DNA of 64,000 bases from Afifella sp. IM 167 (GCF_020144925.1 NZ_NSLC01000007.1:124001-188000), one strand, 5' to 3'. Shown: positions 1 to 9,355, counted from the stretch's first letter. The notes: generated by a model from the letters alone, not told the origin. Program-made: numbers and translations.

Positions 1-474
1 AAGAGAGATGTTAAAGAAGGTCTGCGGTCTGACGGTGTTGCGGATCGGCTCGGATGAACCCGGTTCCGGTTTCACCAGCGTCTCGTCAAACTCCTTCCAT
101 GCGTGCCTCAGGAGCGGGCTGCGCGACAGGCGCTGATCGATCGTTTCGTACTGATCAGCGAAATCGACCATGCCGCTGGTGCGCATTACCGCCCGCCGGA
201 GGCGTCCAAGCGCCAACCTCAAAGCCACGACATGGAGCAGCAGGAACGCTGTCAGAAGCGCAATCGCGAGAGCCCCGAGGCCAGCGGCTAGCGCGTAAGC
301 AAATTCGGGTTGGCTCACACGTTCGAGATTGCCGTCTATCGCCTCGCGGAAAACTGCAAGAACCAGACTTGCATCGAGCCAAGGCCACCAGGAAGCCAGA
401 AAGACAAGAATGGCGCCGACCACTAGCCAGAAAGCCAGGAAACGGACCCCGCCATTCCAGACAATTGAACCCAT
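1..474 (-). CDS. ZorA-like MotA/TolQ/ExbB-type membrane protein, 5' part only
   Basis: The reading frame starts at an ATG at 474, behind a good AAGGGG ribosome site, and stays open for 158 codons to the left edge, so only the N-terminus is visible. Residues about 12-30 form one hydrophobic segment and residues about 62-90 a second. The stretch after the second segment (LLRHAWKEFDETL, then RNTVRPQTFFN) resembles what I recall of the N-terminal region of ZorA, the proton-channel subunit of the Zorya anti-phage system. In Zorya, ZorA and ZorB form a membrane motor-like complex. ZorB would be expected just left of this window. The gene lies 253 bp beyond a RelE/UvrD-like helicase gene on the same strand, in a defence island. 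Assignment is by motif memory; a different MotA/ExbB family member is the main alternative. Confidence 0.6.
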   Translation of the reverse strand, partial: MGSIVWNGGVRFLAFWLVVGAILVFLASWWPWLDASLVLAVFREAIDGNLERVSQPEFAYALAAGLGALAIALLTAFLLLHVVALRLALGRLRRAVMRTSGMVDFADQYETIDQRLSRSPLLRHAWKEFDETLVKPEPGSSEPIRNTVRPQTFFNISL

Positions 475-727
475 GAGCCCCTTCCCCAGCGGCACCTAAA
501 CAGATGCCTACTTTTTCAGATCTCGCCGCCCCAAATATCTGTGACCTAGCCCCAATTCGCGGCTAGCGCCCTGCAAGGCTTATCGAACCGCCAAAGCTGC
601 TTCAAGCGGTTGTATCAGGAGAGATCGATACTTCATTGAACGCTCATTCGGATGCAAATCTCAGCCAAGAGGACGCGCCTTCACCTTGCGTCATGCTCTG
701 GGCACTGGACGAAACGGCGTTCCGTTG

Positions 728-2767
728 TCAGCTATGCAGATCTTGCAGGAACTCAGAGGCGGGCTCTGCCGCTGTGACCAGGAGGTTTTCTCGGGCTCTC
801 GTGCAGGCCACGTAAAGAAGATGCCGCTCCGTCGCATAGACCTCAGCCAGAGCGCCTTCGTCCGCGGCTTCCACCATGCGGGCCTCGGAAGGAATGACGC
901 CCTCCTCACATGCCATGACAGCGACCGCCCGGAATTCGAGGCCCTTCACGTCGTGCATGGCGGCCACACGCACGGCGTTTCGATCCTCGCCCTCCCGGCC
1001 TGAAATGAGATCGGCAAGCGCTGCGGCGGCCTCGGCCCGTTCAAAGAGCTCTGATGACCGGACGACCAAAGCGATCGCAGAGGGCCCCATGCCCTCGGAA
1101 ACGCATTGCGAGAGCCACGCGGCGACAGCCTTTTTCTCTCCTTCGATGTCCGGGAAGACGCGCACCACCGGCGTCGGCCCAGAAAAGAGCGACTGCACAC
1201 CCAGTCGATCGTCCTCAGAACCATCCACCTCGACAAGCATGGAGGGCAGAAGACCTTCTGCCTGCCGCCGGATCTGCTGCGAAGTGCGGTAGTTGACGCG
1301 CAGGCTGCGCGAACGGCCGCGCACGTCGACGCCCTCGGAGCGCCATGAAAAGGCGGGCCGGAATATGCGCTGGCCGATATCTCCGGCGAAGAAGAGGCCG
1401 TTGGGGCGGTCACCCGCCAGCCTGCCGAGGATGCGCAGTTCAGCAGCCAGGATGTCCTGCGCCTCGTCCACGACAATATAATCGAAAGGGACTTCCGCAG
1501 CGGTGATACCGTCCGCCAGAAGCCTGAGCATCTCGGCATAGGTCGTCAGACCGCTGGCGCGCAGGCTTTCTCGCGCGTTCTCGAAGATCGTCCAGAGCGT
1601 TTCTCGACGTTCGCCCGCCAGGCGTTTCTTGCGGCCGAGGCGCGGCAAGTCGCGGTAGGTTTCGCGATCCTGGATCTGGCGTCCGTCGACGATCAGCTTC
1701 CACTCCTCCAAAAGGAAGCGTTCGTCGACGCTAAGATCGCTCGCCGCCGTAGCCTTCGCCAAGGCCCGGGCAACATCCTCCTCGTCGGCCAGCCGGATCG
1801 GACCGACCGTTCTCTCAAACAGCTCCCGGGTCGCAGTCGGGAGATCGGCGACCGTGATGCGCTCGAAAACCGGAGTCTCATCTCCGACGAGCGTCTTGAC
1901 CTTGAGACGCAGCGCGGTCGCCAGCGCGGAATTGAAGGTGGTCAGGAGAATGCGTGCCGCCGGATTTTCTCGCGCCAGCCTGACAGCGCGGTGAAGCGCC
2001 ACGACGGTTTTTCCCGTCCCGGCGCTGCCGATCACCCGCGCCGGACCGGCGAAGTTGCGCTCGACGAATTCGCGCTGAGCCGGATGCAGGAAGATCGACC
2101 AGGTCTCCCAGGGCGCTTCAAGCGCGCGCCGCAGGTCAGTCTCATCCGTCAGGAGATGGAAGCGGCGCTGCGCGTCCGGATGCGCAAACGGATCGAGCTT
2201 TTGCATGAAAGCGACAACCGGCTCGATGCCCACCGCCAGGTTGAGGAGGGCTTCCATCGCTTCAGCCGGAAGATGCTCGGCAAGAGCGAAGATCGTGTCC
2301 TCGTCGACTTTGCGAACATCGCCGATCCAGTCCTCCGGAACGCCGCAAAGGAGCAGCGTCGCCTCCGGCGTCTCGGCAAAAAGCTTCGGCTTCGCCGCTT
2401 CGCCCGCCACGTAGACGGGGACGACAACCTCTTCCACCCGTTCCCGGATCTCGACGAGCTGGGCCGCGCCCGTCTTCGGGTGCACATCAAGCCGCCGTCG
2501 CTCCGCCCAGCGATAGGCGTCGTCGTGATGGCCGACATAGGCAAGAAGCGTGTCCTCGCCTCTCCGATGCAGGACGATGCGGATGTCGTCATTGACCCGC
2601 GCGGTCCAGAAGCCCTTGTCGCGCGCGCCATCCACCCGGTGCAAGGAAAGGCCCGGGCGATCGAGGCCCGAATGCAGGTCGAAAGCCGTTTGCTTCACGA
2701 GACCTTGTTCTTGCGGCGTCAGCTTCGCGAGCGAGGCCGTGAAGGAATCGGCGATGCGGAGGGTCAT
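728..2767 (-). CDS. UvrD/Rep-like superfamily 1 helicase with an N-terminal RelE/ParE-like domain
   Basis: A 679-residue protein. Residues 1 to about 90 look like a RelE/ParE toxin fold: a lysine/arginine-rich core, the strand IRIVLHRRG, and the ending LLAYVGHHDDAYRWA, similar to the 'vghR..aY' end of that family. The rest is a superfamily 1 helicase: Walker A GSAGTGKT at 247-254, Walker B YIVVDEAQD near 430, and a motif VI-like LLYVACTRARENL near the C-terminus. No exonuclease domain is obvious. Such RelE-UvrD fusions are ATP-driven DNA translocases of unproven role, common in defence islands. It is 22 bp downstream of the HNH gene and so probably in the same transcript. Whether the RelE-like part still cleaves RNA cannot be judged; it may simply be a nucleic-acid-binding module. 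Confidence 0.85.
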   Translation of the reverse strand: MTLRIADSFTASLAKLTPQEQGLVKQTAFDLHSGLDRPGLSLHRVDGARDKGFWTARVNDDIRIVLHRRGEDTLLAYVGHHDDAYRWAERRRLDVHPKTGAAQLVEIRERVEEVVVPVYVAGEAAKPKLFAETPEATLLLCGVPEDWIGDVRKVDEDTIFALAEHLPAEAMEALLNLAVGIEPVVAFMQKLDPFAHPDAQRRFHLLTDETDLRRALEAPWETWSIFLHPAQREFVERNFAGPARVIGSAGTGKTVVALHRAVRLARENPAARILLTTFNSALATALRLKVKTLVGDETPVFERITVADLPTATRELFERTVGPIRLADEEDVARALAKATAASDLSVDERFLLEEWKLIVDGRQIQDRETYRDLPRLGRKKRLAGERRETLWTIFENARESLRASGLTTYAEMLRLLADGITAAEVPFDYIVVDEAQDILAAELRILGRLAGDRPNGLFFAGDIGQRIFRPAFSWRSEGVDVRGRSRSLRVNYRTSQQIRRQAEGLLPSMLVEVDGSEDDRLGVQSLFSGPTPVVRVFPDIEGEKKAVAAWLSQCVSEGMGPSAIALVVRSSELFERAEAAAALADLISGREGEDRNAVRVAAMHDVKGLEFRAVAVMACEEGVIPSEARMVEAADEGALAEVYATERHLLYVACTRARENLLVTAAEPASEFLQDLHS

Positions 2768-2789
2768 GAGCTACGAAGGGGAACCCCCG

Positions 2790-3872
2790 CTATGACTTCA
2801 CATTCTTCGCTCGATCCTCGAAGCGCTGACGATGATACGTGAGGTACTTCTTCGTCCCTTCGGGCACATCGATCTGGCTTTCGGGATTTAGCGGCAGGTG
2901 CTCGAATTCAACCGCCTTGATTGCCGGAGATATGAGCATTTTCCCGCCATCTTCGAACGAGATGAGGTAGCGGTCGAACAGCGCGTCTAGCGTCGCGCTC
3001 AAGAGCAAACCATTGCGCGGGTCGAGCCTCTCTTGGTCGCTCGCGTCACGCCATGGCTTAATGTGAGAGGCGCGAAGGACGTCATCGACCTCGCAGCCAG
3101 TCACCGCACACCGGCCTCGCCATAGCTTCCTAAGATCCTCACGGAACTGCCCCTGCCCACGGCGAGCGTCGATCAGTTGTTTCTTTGTCGTCGCGTCGAG
3201 CTGTCGGGCGTTGACTACCTCCACATCCGCCTCAACAGAACGTGGCGCGGTGGCCGGGTATGGGAGGAGCTCTTCTATCCGGCTGGCTTGCTCAGCACTG
3301 AGGAGTTCCGAGGTCTTGTAGCGTGTGGTGAAGCGGGCTCCCTTGATGGCTCTGCCGTCGACCGGGATCGGTGTCTGCCATGCGAAGAAATCCTCAACCG
3401 GGCAAAGCCAAGTGGGAAACCACGGCGCGTCCATTTCGAGCCATTGCTTCCTGAACTGATGCCTATCGTCGTCGTGCAGCTCCTGCACACGCCGTAAAGC
3501 CCACGCCTCCTCCCACAGATCCCGAATGAGAGGAACTTCATCCAAAATCGCGCGCCGGGCCTCAAGATCGGAAGATCTCAGCAACGGCTCGCAATTGCGT
3601 GCCGTCGACATTATTGCCTGTTTGCCACCCCTCGACGCGTAGAGATGCAAAGTGATGGATGCACCGTCAAATACGGCCTCGGGTCTCGACAGCTGTTCCG
3701 TATGAAAGATCTTCATCGGCTTTCCATTCCGCTCGAATACGAGGTCGGGCCGATGGTTCCACTCCTCATGTCCATAGCCGTTCTCAGCCGGGAAACCGGC
3801 CATGAAAGGGCCGCCCGATGGGTGCATGTACCCGGCGTCATTCCAAACGATTGGCTTCATTACCGTATGCAT
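2790..3872 (-). CDS. HNH endonuclease (HNH_2-like C-terminal domain)
   Basis: A 360-residue protein. The C-terminal third carries an HNH signature: CAVTGCEV, then ASHIKPW, DPRNGLLLS and LDALFDRYLISF, which matches the HNH_2-type nucleases found beside restriction systems. The N-terminal 230 residues are unlike any catalytic family I recognise and may bind target DNA or a partner. Two further in-frame methionines (residues 5 and 16) are possible starts. The gene is 7 bp downstream of the DUF4357 gene and 22 bp upstream of the RelE/UvrD gene, all on the minus strand, so co-expression is likely. Zorya type II carries an HNH effector called ZorE, but nothing here shows that this protein is ZorE. 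Confidence 0.85.
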   Translation of the reverse strand: MHTVMKPIVWNDAGYMHPSGGPFMAGFPAENGYGHEEWNHRPDLVFERNGKPMKIFHTEQLSRPEAVFDGASITLHLYASRGGKQAIMSTARNCEPLLRSSDLEARRAILDEVPLIRDLWEEAWALRRVQELHDDDRHQFRKQWLEMDAPWFPTWLCPVEDFFAWQTPIPVDGRAIKGARFTTRYKTSELLSAEQASRIEELLPYPATAPRSVEADVEVVNARQLDATTKKQLIDARRGQGQFREDLRKLWRGRCAVTGCEVDDVLRASHIKPWRDASDQERLDPRNGLLLSATLDALFDRYLISFEDGGKMLISPAIKAVEFEHLPLNPESQIDVPEGTKKYLTYHRQRFEDRAKNVKS

Positions 3873-3879
3873 TCGAACC

Positions 3880-4254
3880 TCACGGCAAAATAGCCGACGC
3901 AGCGAGAGCAGCGCGAACGCTTGGGAGCCATTCCTTCAGCGACAGACCACTTCCAGAATGCTTCCAAGTTTCAGGACCACTTTCATTTGCGCCGTTCACA
4001 ATATCACCTGCTGCACTCGGGTTATCAAAGATAAAATCCGAGGCAAAAACGTAGAGCGTTGTATCGGATGGATGCTCCTCCAAAACGCGTCGCCGCACCA
4101 GAGCGTCGCGAAGCCGGTGATTTCGGGCCTTGCGGTGTCCGCCGACTTTGAGAGCGGTAGACCCTTCTCGAACCACGAAATGCTTCCCGGAAAGAGACAC
4201 AGGGTATCCAGTGGCGCGCGCCGCCTTCCTCTCAAGCAGAAACCAGTCGCTCAC
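3880..4254 (-). CDS. DUF4357-domain protein
   Basis: A 124-residue protein that is almost entirely one DUF4357-like domain. It shows the conserved GKHFVVREGS strand near residue 24, a middle helix LRDALVRRRVL, and the ending FDNPSAAGDIVNGANESGPETWKH, which parallels the family pattern FsSPSaAA..v.G...NGw..WK. DUF4357 usually occurs fused to GIY-YIG or other nuclease domains or as a small partner in restriction loci, and its biochemical role is not established. Here it stands alone, 11 bp after an Mrr-like nuclease gene and 7 bp before an HNH nuclease gene, which suggests it is an accessory subunit of one of them. Confidence 0.65.
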   Translation of the reverse strand: MSDWFLLERKAARATGYPVSLSGKHFVVREGSTALKVGGHRKARNHRLRDALVRRRVLEEHPSDTTLYVFASDFIFDNPSAAGDIVNGANESGPETWKHSGSGLSLKEWLPSVRAALAASAILP

Positions 4255-4265
4255 TCCCTACCCCC

Positions 4266-5276
4266 TTACCTTCCATTGCCGATCCGCAGTGCCCTGGCCT
4301 GCGGCAGCGCCTCTGCATGCTTGACCAGGAGCTGCGCAACCATCGCCTTATCAAAGAATTCGACTCCCGACGGAGCAGCCACGCCATCGCGATGAGAGGC
4401 GGCGGCGAGGATTGTGCGCGGCCTGTGCCTCTCCGAGGCCCACTGCGTGTTGAGCTTCAGATCTTCTCCGTCATACGCCCATTTGCACTGGAGAAGCCCG
4501 ACCACCTCCCCTGACGCGTTGGCTCCCAAGCCGTCCAGGCCGCCATCGCCAGAGCCTCCGACATGCGTCCAGAACTCCTCCGGGTTCTCCAGCTGGAGGA
4601 GGGCAACCATCAGATGCTCGAGGGCGTCCGGCGTCACGTCCGTGATCAGTCGCCGCTCTGCTTCGCGTGGATCAGTGGTCCAACTGCGCGGCAGGAAGGC
4701 ATCGCTTCCAAGGACGTCCCGCATGGTCTTGTGGGGGTCTAAATCGGGATAGCCACGCACGATGCCGTAAGTGGAGCGGCCGAAGAGCGAGCGCCGGATC
4801 CATACCGGAACGCGCGGTACGGGGACGGCGCGGAATTTGTCCACCTTCCAGGTCTGCGCGACCTCGCTCGCAATCCAGTACTCGTCCGGATCTTCGCTCT
4901 TGTGTTTGCGCCAGATGCTCTCCCAGATGTCGTACCAGGTCGGGTCGTTCACGAGTTCAAAGCCGCCCTCGACGTATCCGCAATAGATGACCCCTTCGGC
5001 CGGGCGCGGGACAAGGGCGATCGAACCGGGTTCGATCTGGCTCACGAAATTCCGGTTCTGATTGTACTGGCGAAGGCGGTCGCTCGCGGCATGTTCCGCC
5101 GCCCAGGTTGCCTCGTCGCACGTCACGTCGACGATGCAGGATCTCAAACTGTGGCGGTCATAGTGTGCACCCTGCTTGCGCATCGGATAACCGAAGAAAA
5201 GACGCTTGCATTCGCGTGCTACACAGACCGCGTCGATCCCGTAGGGCTTGCAACGCGAAAAAAAGACCTTTGGCAT
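4266..5276 (-). CDS. Mrr-like PD-(D/E)XK restriction endonuclease
   Basis: A 336-residue protein. The C-terminal part (about 215-336) looks like an Mrr_cat nuclease: a helix LEHLMVALLQLENPEEFW, then GSGDGGLDGLGA and, after a turn, VVGLLQCKWA, giving the D...QxK form of the catalytic core. The N-terminal 200 residues are a separate unknown domain with several Trp and Tyr residues (YDIWESIWRKHK), perhaps for recognising DNA or modified bases. Mrr-family enzymes cut modified or foreign DNA. It is followed closely by the DUF4357 and HNH genes and preceded by another PD-(D/E)XK gene 42 bp upstream. The substrate cannot be deduced. Confidence 0.75.
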   Translation of the reverse strand: MPKVFFSRCKPYGIDAVCVARECKRLFFGYPMRKQGAHYDRHSLRSCIVDVTCDEATWAAEHAASDRLRQYNQNRNFVSQIEPGSIALVPRPAEGVIYCGYVEGGFELVNDPTWYDIWESIWRKHKSEDPDEYWIASEVAQTWKVDKFRAVPVPRVPVWIRRSLFGRSTYGIVRGYPDLDPHKTMRDVLGSDAFLPRSWTTDPREAERRLITDVTPDALEHLMVALLQLENPEEFWTHVGGSGDGGLDGLGANASGEVVGLLQCKWAYDGEDLKLNTQWASERHRPRTILAAASHRDGVAAPSGVEFFDKAMVAQLLVKHAEALPQARALRIGNGR

Positions 5277-5318
5277 TTTTGTCTTTCCCTCGCCCCACCC
5301 TAAGATCCTCCGCCGACG

Positions 5319-6014
5319 TCAGGGTGCTCTATGGATAACGTCAACGCTATAGGCCGAGGGACTTCCTGAATAATTATCTATCCACGAATAGGCGCAGACC
5401 AGCCTAACAACACTCGGCGGATTTGCGTTGACCGATAGCCGACTGTCGAACGCGCTAGGTCGGCTATGCGTGAGATAGCTCAGCTCCCTGCGCATTCCGA
5501 GCGCACCGCGCACTAAGCTCTTGTCCCCTTTCCTCACCGCCTTGCATTCGGTCGCTAGAACGACTTGGTCGTGCTGAGGTCGACCATCCGCCTGCACCCC
5601 TTTGAACACTCCGACGTCGATCTCATGATAGGAGCTTAGATGAGACGCGCCTGACACTGACCCATGCAAGCTCAGTCCCGATTTATCTAGGATTTGCGCG
5701 CCAAGCGTTCGGAATTCGACGCTCAAAAATACCTGCCATAGCGCGCCGCTAGATCCCGGCGCGAAAACGTCAAAGTGCGGGCTGCTCTGATCCAATTTGC
5801 AGGGTCCGCCAGGGAGAGGGATCGTGCTTCCCGGATGCGAGTATTGGATTGTGTATCCCTTGCCCGCAATTTCCTCTAAGAGTTCCGACAGAATCCAGAG
5901 TTCAAACACCTTGCCATCGGCCGTCGAGCCGAGCTTCGAAATCGTTGGGGACGACGTCGCCCCATAGAGATCGAATACACCGACGATGTCGCTTTCAGCC
6001 TGATTTTTGTCCAC
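5319..6014 (-). CDS. putative PD-(D/E)XK nuclease-like protein, unknown family
   Basis: A 231-residue protein with no family I can name. The arrangement GKVFELWIL (about 34-42), HEIDVGVF (Asp133) and VVLATECKAV (Glu156, Lys158) fits the order of a PD-(D/E)XK nuclease core: an N-terminal helix with Glu, then D, then ExK. The predicted active-site residues appear intact. The C-terminal 60 residues are unremarkable. It lies 16 bp after a 143-residue unknown gene and 42 bp before the Mrr-like gene. A role as an extra nuclease in the restriction locus is an inference from motif and context. Confidence 0.6.
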   Translation of the reverse strand: MDKNQAESDIVGVFDLYGATSSPTISKLGSTADGKVFELWILSELLEEIAGKGYTIQYSHPGSTIPLPGGPCKLDQSSPHFDVFAPGSSGALWQVFLSVEFRTLGAQILDKSGLSLHGSVSGASHLSSYHEIDVGVFKGVQADGRPQHDQVVLATECKAVRKGDKSLVRGALGMRRELSYLTHSRPSAFDSRLSVNANPPSVVRLVCAYSWIDNYSGSPSAYSVDVIHRAP

Positions 6015-6030
6015 GCCCTTCTCCTAAATT

Positions 6031-6462
6031 TTAACGGCGGAAGCGGGATGTAGGCACATCAGGGCCCGGTTCGTCGCGAAGTCTTTGAATCAAAAACTCA
6101 ATTTGGAATAAGACTTCACTGCGATCCGGAAGTTCCTCGGGCAGAAAAACTCGCACGCTATCCCTCCCTTCACCTATTTCTCGTGAGAGGATGATCTCAG
6201 CAGCACTCGGCCCCTCCCCGCTACAAGCCTCATGGATCCGTGCGAGCGATTCCTCCACCGTCCCGCGGTGGGTCAGCTTCACATGCACGCGAAAAGCCTC
6301 GAGCAGCGCCAGGAGATGCTGGTGCGGCGCAGGCAGCCGGCTTTCATCATCCTCAGAGGAGAAGACGAGGTAGTTCTCGTCAGCGCCAAGCTCGGAAAGC
6401 CCATGGCTTGCCATCTGCTCCTTCACGAGCTCGATGAGACCGCGATAGTCATCCTCATCCAT
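6031..6462 (-). CDS. small acidic protein of unknown function in a restriction operon
   Basis: A 143-residue acidic, apparently soluble protein. I recognise no motif. It starts one base after the stop of the methyltransferase gene and is followed after 16 bp by a PD-(D/E)XK gene, so it is very probably translated from the same message. Its composition (many Glu/Asp, helical stretches such as HQHLLALLEAFRVHVK) would suit a small adaptor or specificity subunit, but that is a guess. An antisense open frame over the same bases is a shadow. Confidence 0.55.
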   Translation of the reverse strand: MDEDDYRGLIELVKEQMASHGLSELGADENYLVFSSEDDESRLPAPHQHLLALLEAFRVHVKLTHRGTVEESLARIHEACSGEGPSAAEIILSREIGEGRDSVRVFLPEELPDRSEVLFQIEFLIQRLRDEPGPDVPTSRFRR

Positions 6463-6463
6463 C

Positions 6464-9355
6464 TCAAACCCTCAACACCTTCATCACCTCGTCGCCGAGG
6501 TGGTTGATCACCTTGACCGCCACGCGGCCGGTCTTCGGCTTGGGGAAAGGCCGTGAGACGGTGCGCTTCAGGCTCTCCCAGGCCTCCTCGTCGATCTCGC
6601 CCTTCAGCGTGTTCTTCAGCGCCTTGTAGGGCACGTCCGCGGCCGGGAAGTAGGCGTGGCGGACGAAGAAGCTCTCCATGTTGTAGTCGGTATCGAGGAA
6701 CCAGCAGGCGATGTCCTCCGCGTCGGAAGAGACGACCTGGCCCGTCTGCGGCTTGAAGATATCGACGCCCTTCAGGCGCACCTGCAGCTTGCCATCCTCC
6801 GTCTCTTCGAGGTCGATGTCGGGCTCGCCGAAGATGACGAAGAGGTTGCCGCCGCCCGCCTTCAGGTCGCCGGCCATGTGCAAGTCGGCGTTCATGCGGG
6901 CGCGCAGGATGGGCACGGCGCCGAGATGGCTGATCTCTCCGGCATGGGCGTCGAAATTGAAGGCGCAGGCGACGAGAACGTCGAAACCCGCCTCGCCGGC
7001 CTCGCGCGCGGCAGCGACGAGGTCGGCCCGCTGCACCGTGCCGTATTCGGGACCGACGAAGATCGCGGCGCGCTTTTCCCGCTCGCCCTCCTGGTAGCGG
7101 CCGTCGGCGGAGATGTACTCGCCCGGCCAGGGCTTCAGCGTGGTGAAGGCGATGCGGTCGGCCCGGTCGCGCTGCTGCACGCCCGCCTTCCTGAGATTTT
7201 CGAGGATCGCCTCGTAATAGTTCTCCGCCTCCGTGCTCTCGCGACGGCGCAGCCCCTCGGCGGCCTGGAGGGAATCGATCAGCTCGGAATCCTCGTCGAC
7301 GCCGACGGAGCGATGGGGCGAGAGGGATTCCACCGTAAAAGGCCCGGCGACGCGGACGCGCTTTTTGTCCTCGTAGGGCTTGTCGTAGAGGAATTCGTGC
7401 TCCGCCTTGGCGGCGATTGAGACGTCGATCTCCTTCTGGCGGGCGATCCGTGCTTCCCAGAATTCCTCGAGCGCCCTCTTGGCCTCCGCAGGCCATCCGT
7501 CGGGCGCCTCGCGCGGCACCTCCCATTCCATGAAGCCGTTGGCGGGCGCCTCCTCGCCGGAAGGTAGGGTCGCGGTGCCGGAAGCGGCAAAATCGATCGT
7601 CTTTCCGGCGCGCCCGCCGGTCTCGACCTTGAACGGCGTCGCAAAACCCTTCAGCGCGGCGTTGAGGCGTTCTCGCGCCGCCTCGACGATCGGCTGCAAG
7701 CTATCCCAGATGACGTCAATTTCGTCATTCCGGGCAATGTCCCTGAGGGTGATGTGCGGCACGCGCTCGTAAACGAAGCCCTGACGGATATCGCCATGCG
7801 TCTCGCGCGTGGAGGGGGCGGCGCGGGTCACCTCCGCCTCCTTCTTCAGCCCCTCCGGGCTGTCGGCGAGAAGGTAGTAGGGATATTTTGCGCCCATGAT
7901 ACGGGCGCGGGCGAGCGCCAGCGCAACGCGGGAGGTATCGATGGTGATCCAGCGCCGGCCCCATTGCTCAGCGACGGTGGCGGTCGTGCCCGAGCCGCAG
8001 GTCGGGTCGAGGACGAGATCGCCGGGGTCGGTCGTCATGAGGAGGCAACGCTCCACGACTTTCGGAAGCGTTTGCACCACATACGTCTTGTCAATGCCGA
8101 ACCCGGAGATGACGGTGTCCGACCAAGTATTCGAGATGGGATATACGCCGAAGTCGTCAAGGAACCGTATGTATCGGAGCGTTCGACCCATCAGCATAAG
8201 CCGCTCTGCATGGAGGAGGCGGCCCATGCCGGTCTCACCGGTTTTCCAGTAACCTCTGTTGGGTCGAATTCGGCTCCCTCTAATCGAGACCGGGAAATCT
8301 CCGGGTGGCCTCTGGCTCGTCATGTTGTCATGCGCCCAGAAGCGGAAATTCTTCGGAGGGGCCGCTTTCTCTGCCGGCGTTGCGCTGCGGCGGGTGAAGT
8401 CTTCCTGTTGTATCTGGTTGTACTGGGTGCCCCCCGGATCACCCACGCGTTTGATAAAATACGGCTGGTGGTACTTCGTTCGATCGGAATTCTTTCCGTA
8501 CCAGAGTATGTAGTCGCCGACGTGATTCAGAAAGGCGCCGGTATCACCTGACGTCTTTTCGAAGAAAATCTGGTTGAGGAAATTCTCCTCCCCAAATACC
8601 TCATCCATCAGTGCGCGAACCCGGTGCACGTTCTCGTCGCCGATCTGCACGAAGCAAGACCCGCTCTCCGTCAGAAGGTCGCGCGCTACCGTCAGGCGGT
8701 CGCGCAGATAGGTGAGGTAGGAGTGGATGCCGTCGCGCCAGGTATCGCGAAACGCTTTCACCTGCTCCGGCTCGCGCGTCAGGTGTTCCAGCTTGCCGTC
8801 CTTCACGTCTCGGCTCGTGGTCGACCACTGGAAGTTGGAGTTGAAGCGGATGCCGTAGGGCGGGTCGATATAGATGCACTGCACCTTGCCGCGCAGGCCC
8901 TCGCGCTCGGCAAGCGAGGCCATCACCTGCAGCGAATCCCCGAGGATCATCCGGTTCGACCAGTTCTTAGTGTGGCGGTAGAACTCGATCTCCGCCTCCA
9001 GGTCCTCGCCGGCGAGGCCGAAATGGTCGAAGAGGCTCGGCCCCTCCCCGTTTGAGCCCGAGCGCGGCCGCCCGTTCGCCGCATGGGCGCGCAGATCCTC
9101 GATCAGCGCCTTGGGATGCACCTGCTCCTGCAGATAGACGGGCGGCGCATCGACGACGAGATCGGACCAACCCAGAACATCCTTGCCGCGCCAGACGAGT
9201 TGCGGGTCGAGATCGCGGTTGCGCCGCTCATAGGCAACCTTGATCGTCGCGCGATCCTCCGGCTCCAGTACGCTTTCAAGCTCGGCAGGCGGAATGTTGG
9301 CGCGCTTGTCGGGATAAGTGATCGTCTCGACGGGGGTTTTCTTCGGTTTGCTCAT
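6464..9355 (-). CDS. type III-like DNA methyltransferase (Mod, N6-adenine, beta class)
   Basis: A 963-residue site-specific DNA methyltransferase. Motif IV DPPY is at residues 164-167 and the AdoMet-binding motif DPTCGSGT is near residue 445, with a target-recognition segment between them. This is the beta-class order seen in type III Mod proteins. The last 350 residues are an extension beyond the usual Mod length, perhaps for contact with the nuclease partner. The gene starts inside the stop of the PGN_0703-like gene (ATGA overlap at 9352-9355) and ends one base before the next gene. It probably methylates adenine to protect self DNA from the BPTD_3080-like helicase-nuclease of the same operon. 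Recognition sequence unknown. Confidence 0.9.
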   Translation of the reverse strand: MSKPKKTPVETITYPDKRANIPPAELESVLEPEDRATIKVAYERRNRDLDPQLVWRGKDVLGWSDLVVDAPPVYLQEQVHPKALIEDLRAHAANGRPRSGSNGEGPSLFDHFGLAGEDLEAEIEFYRHTKNWSNRMILGDSLQVMASLAEREGLRGKVQCIYIDPPYGIRFNSNFQWSTTSRDVKDGKLEHLTREPEQVKAFRDTWRDGIHSYLTYLRDRLTVARDLLTESGSCFVQIGDENVHRVRALMDEVFGEENFLNQIFFEKTSGDTGAFLNHVGDYILWYGKNSDRTKYHQPYFIKRVGDPGGTQYNQIQQEDFTRRSATPAEKAAPPKNFRFWAHDNMTSQRPPGDFPVSIRGSRIRPNRGYWKTGETGMGRLLHAERLMLMGRTLRYIRFLDDFGVYPISNTWSDTVISGFGIDKTYVVQTLPKVVERCLLMTTDPGDLVLDPTCGSGTTATVAEQWGRRWITIDTSRVALALARARIMGAKYPYYLLADSPEGLKKEAEVTRAAPSTRETHGDIRQGFVYERVPHITLRDIARNDEIDVIWDSLQPIVEAARERLNAALKGFATPFKVETGGRAGKTIDFAASGTATLPSGEEAPANGFMEWEVPREAPDGWPAEAKRALEEFWEARIARQKEIDVSIAAKAEHEFLYDKPYEDKKRVRVAGPFTVESLSPHRSVGVDEDSELIDSLQAAEGLRRRESTEAENYYEAILENLRKAGVQQRDRADRIAFTTLKPWPGEYISADGRYQEGEREKRAAIFVGPEYGTVQRADLVAAAREAGEAGFDVLVACAFNFDAHAGEISHLGAVPILRARMNADLHMAGDLKAGGGNLFVIFGEPDIDLEETEDGKLQVRLKGVDIFKPQTGQVVSSDAEDIACWFLDTDYNMESFFVRHAYFPAADVPYKALKNTLKGEIDEEAWESLKRTVSRPFPKPKTGRVAVKVINHLGDEVMKVLRV

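Noticed and set aside
54-476. 140-codon plus-strand frame at the left edge
   Set aside because: Antisense to the ZorA-like frame, which has two membrane segments and a good ribosome site.
2790-3872. HNH protein as ZorE of a type II Zorya system
   Set aside because: It is separated from the ZorA-like gene by a helicase gene and transcribed before it, unlike the zorA-zorB-zorE order; no ZorE-specific motif recognised.
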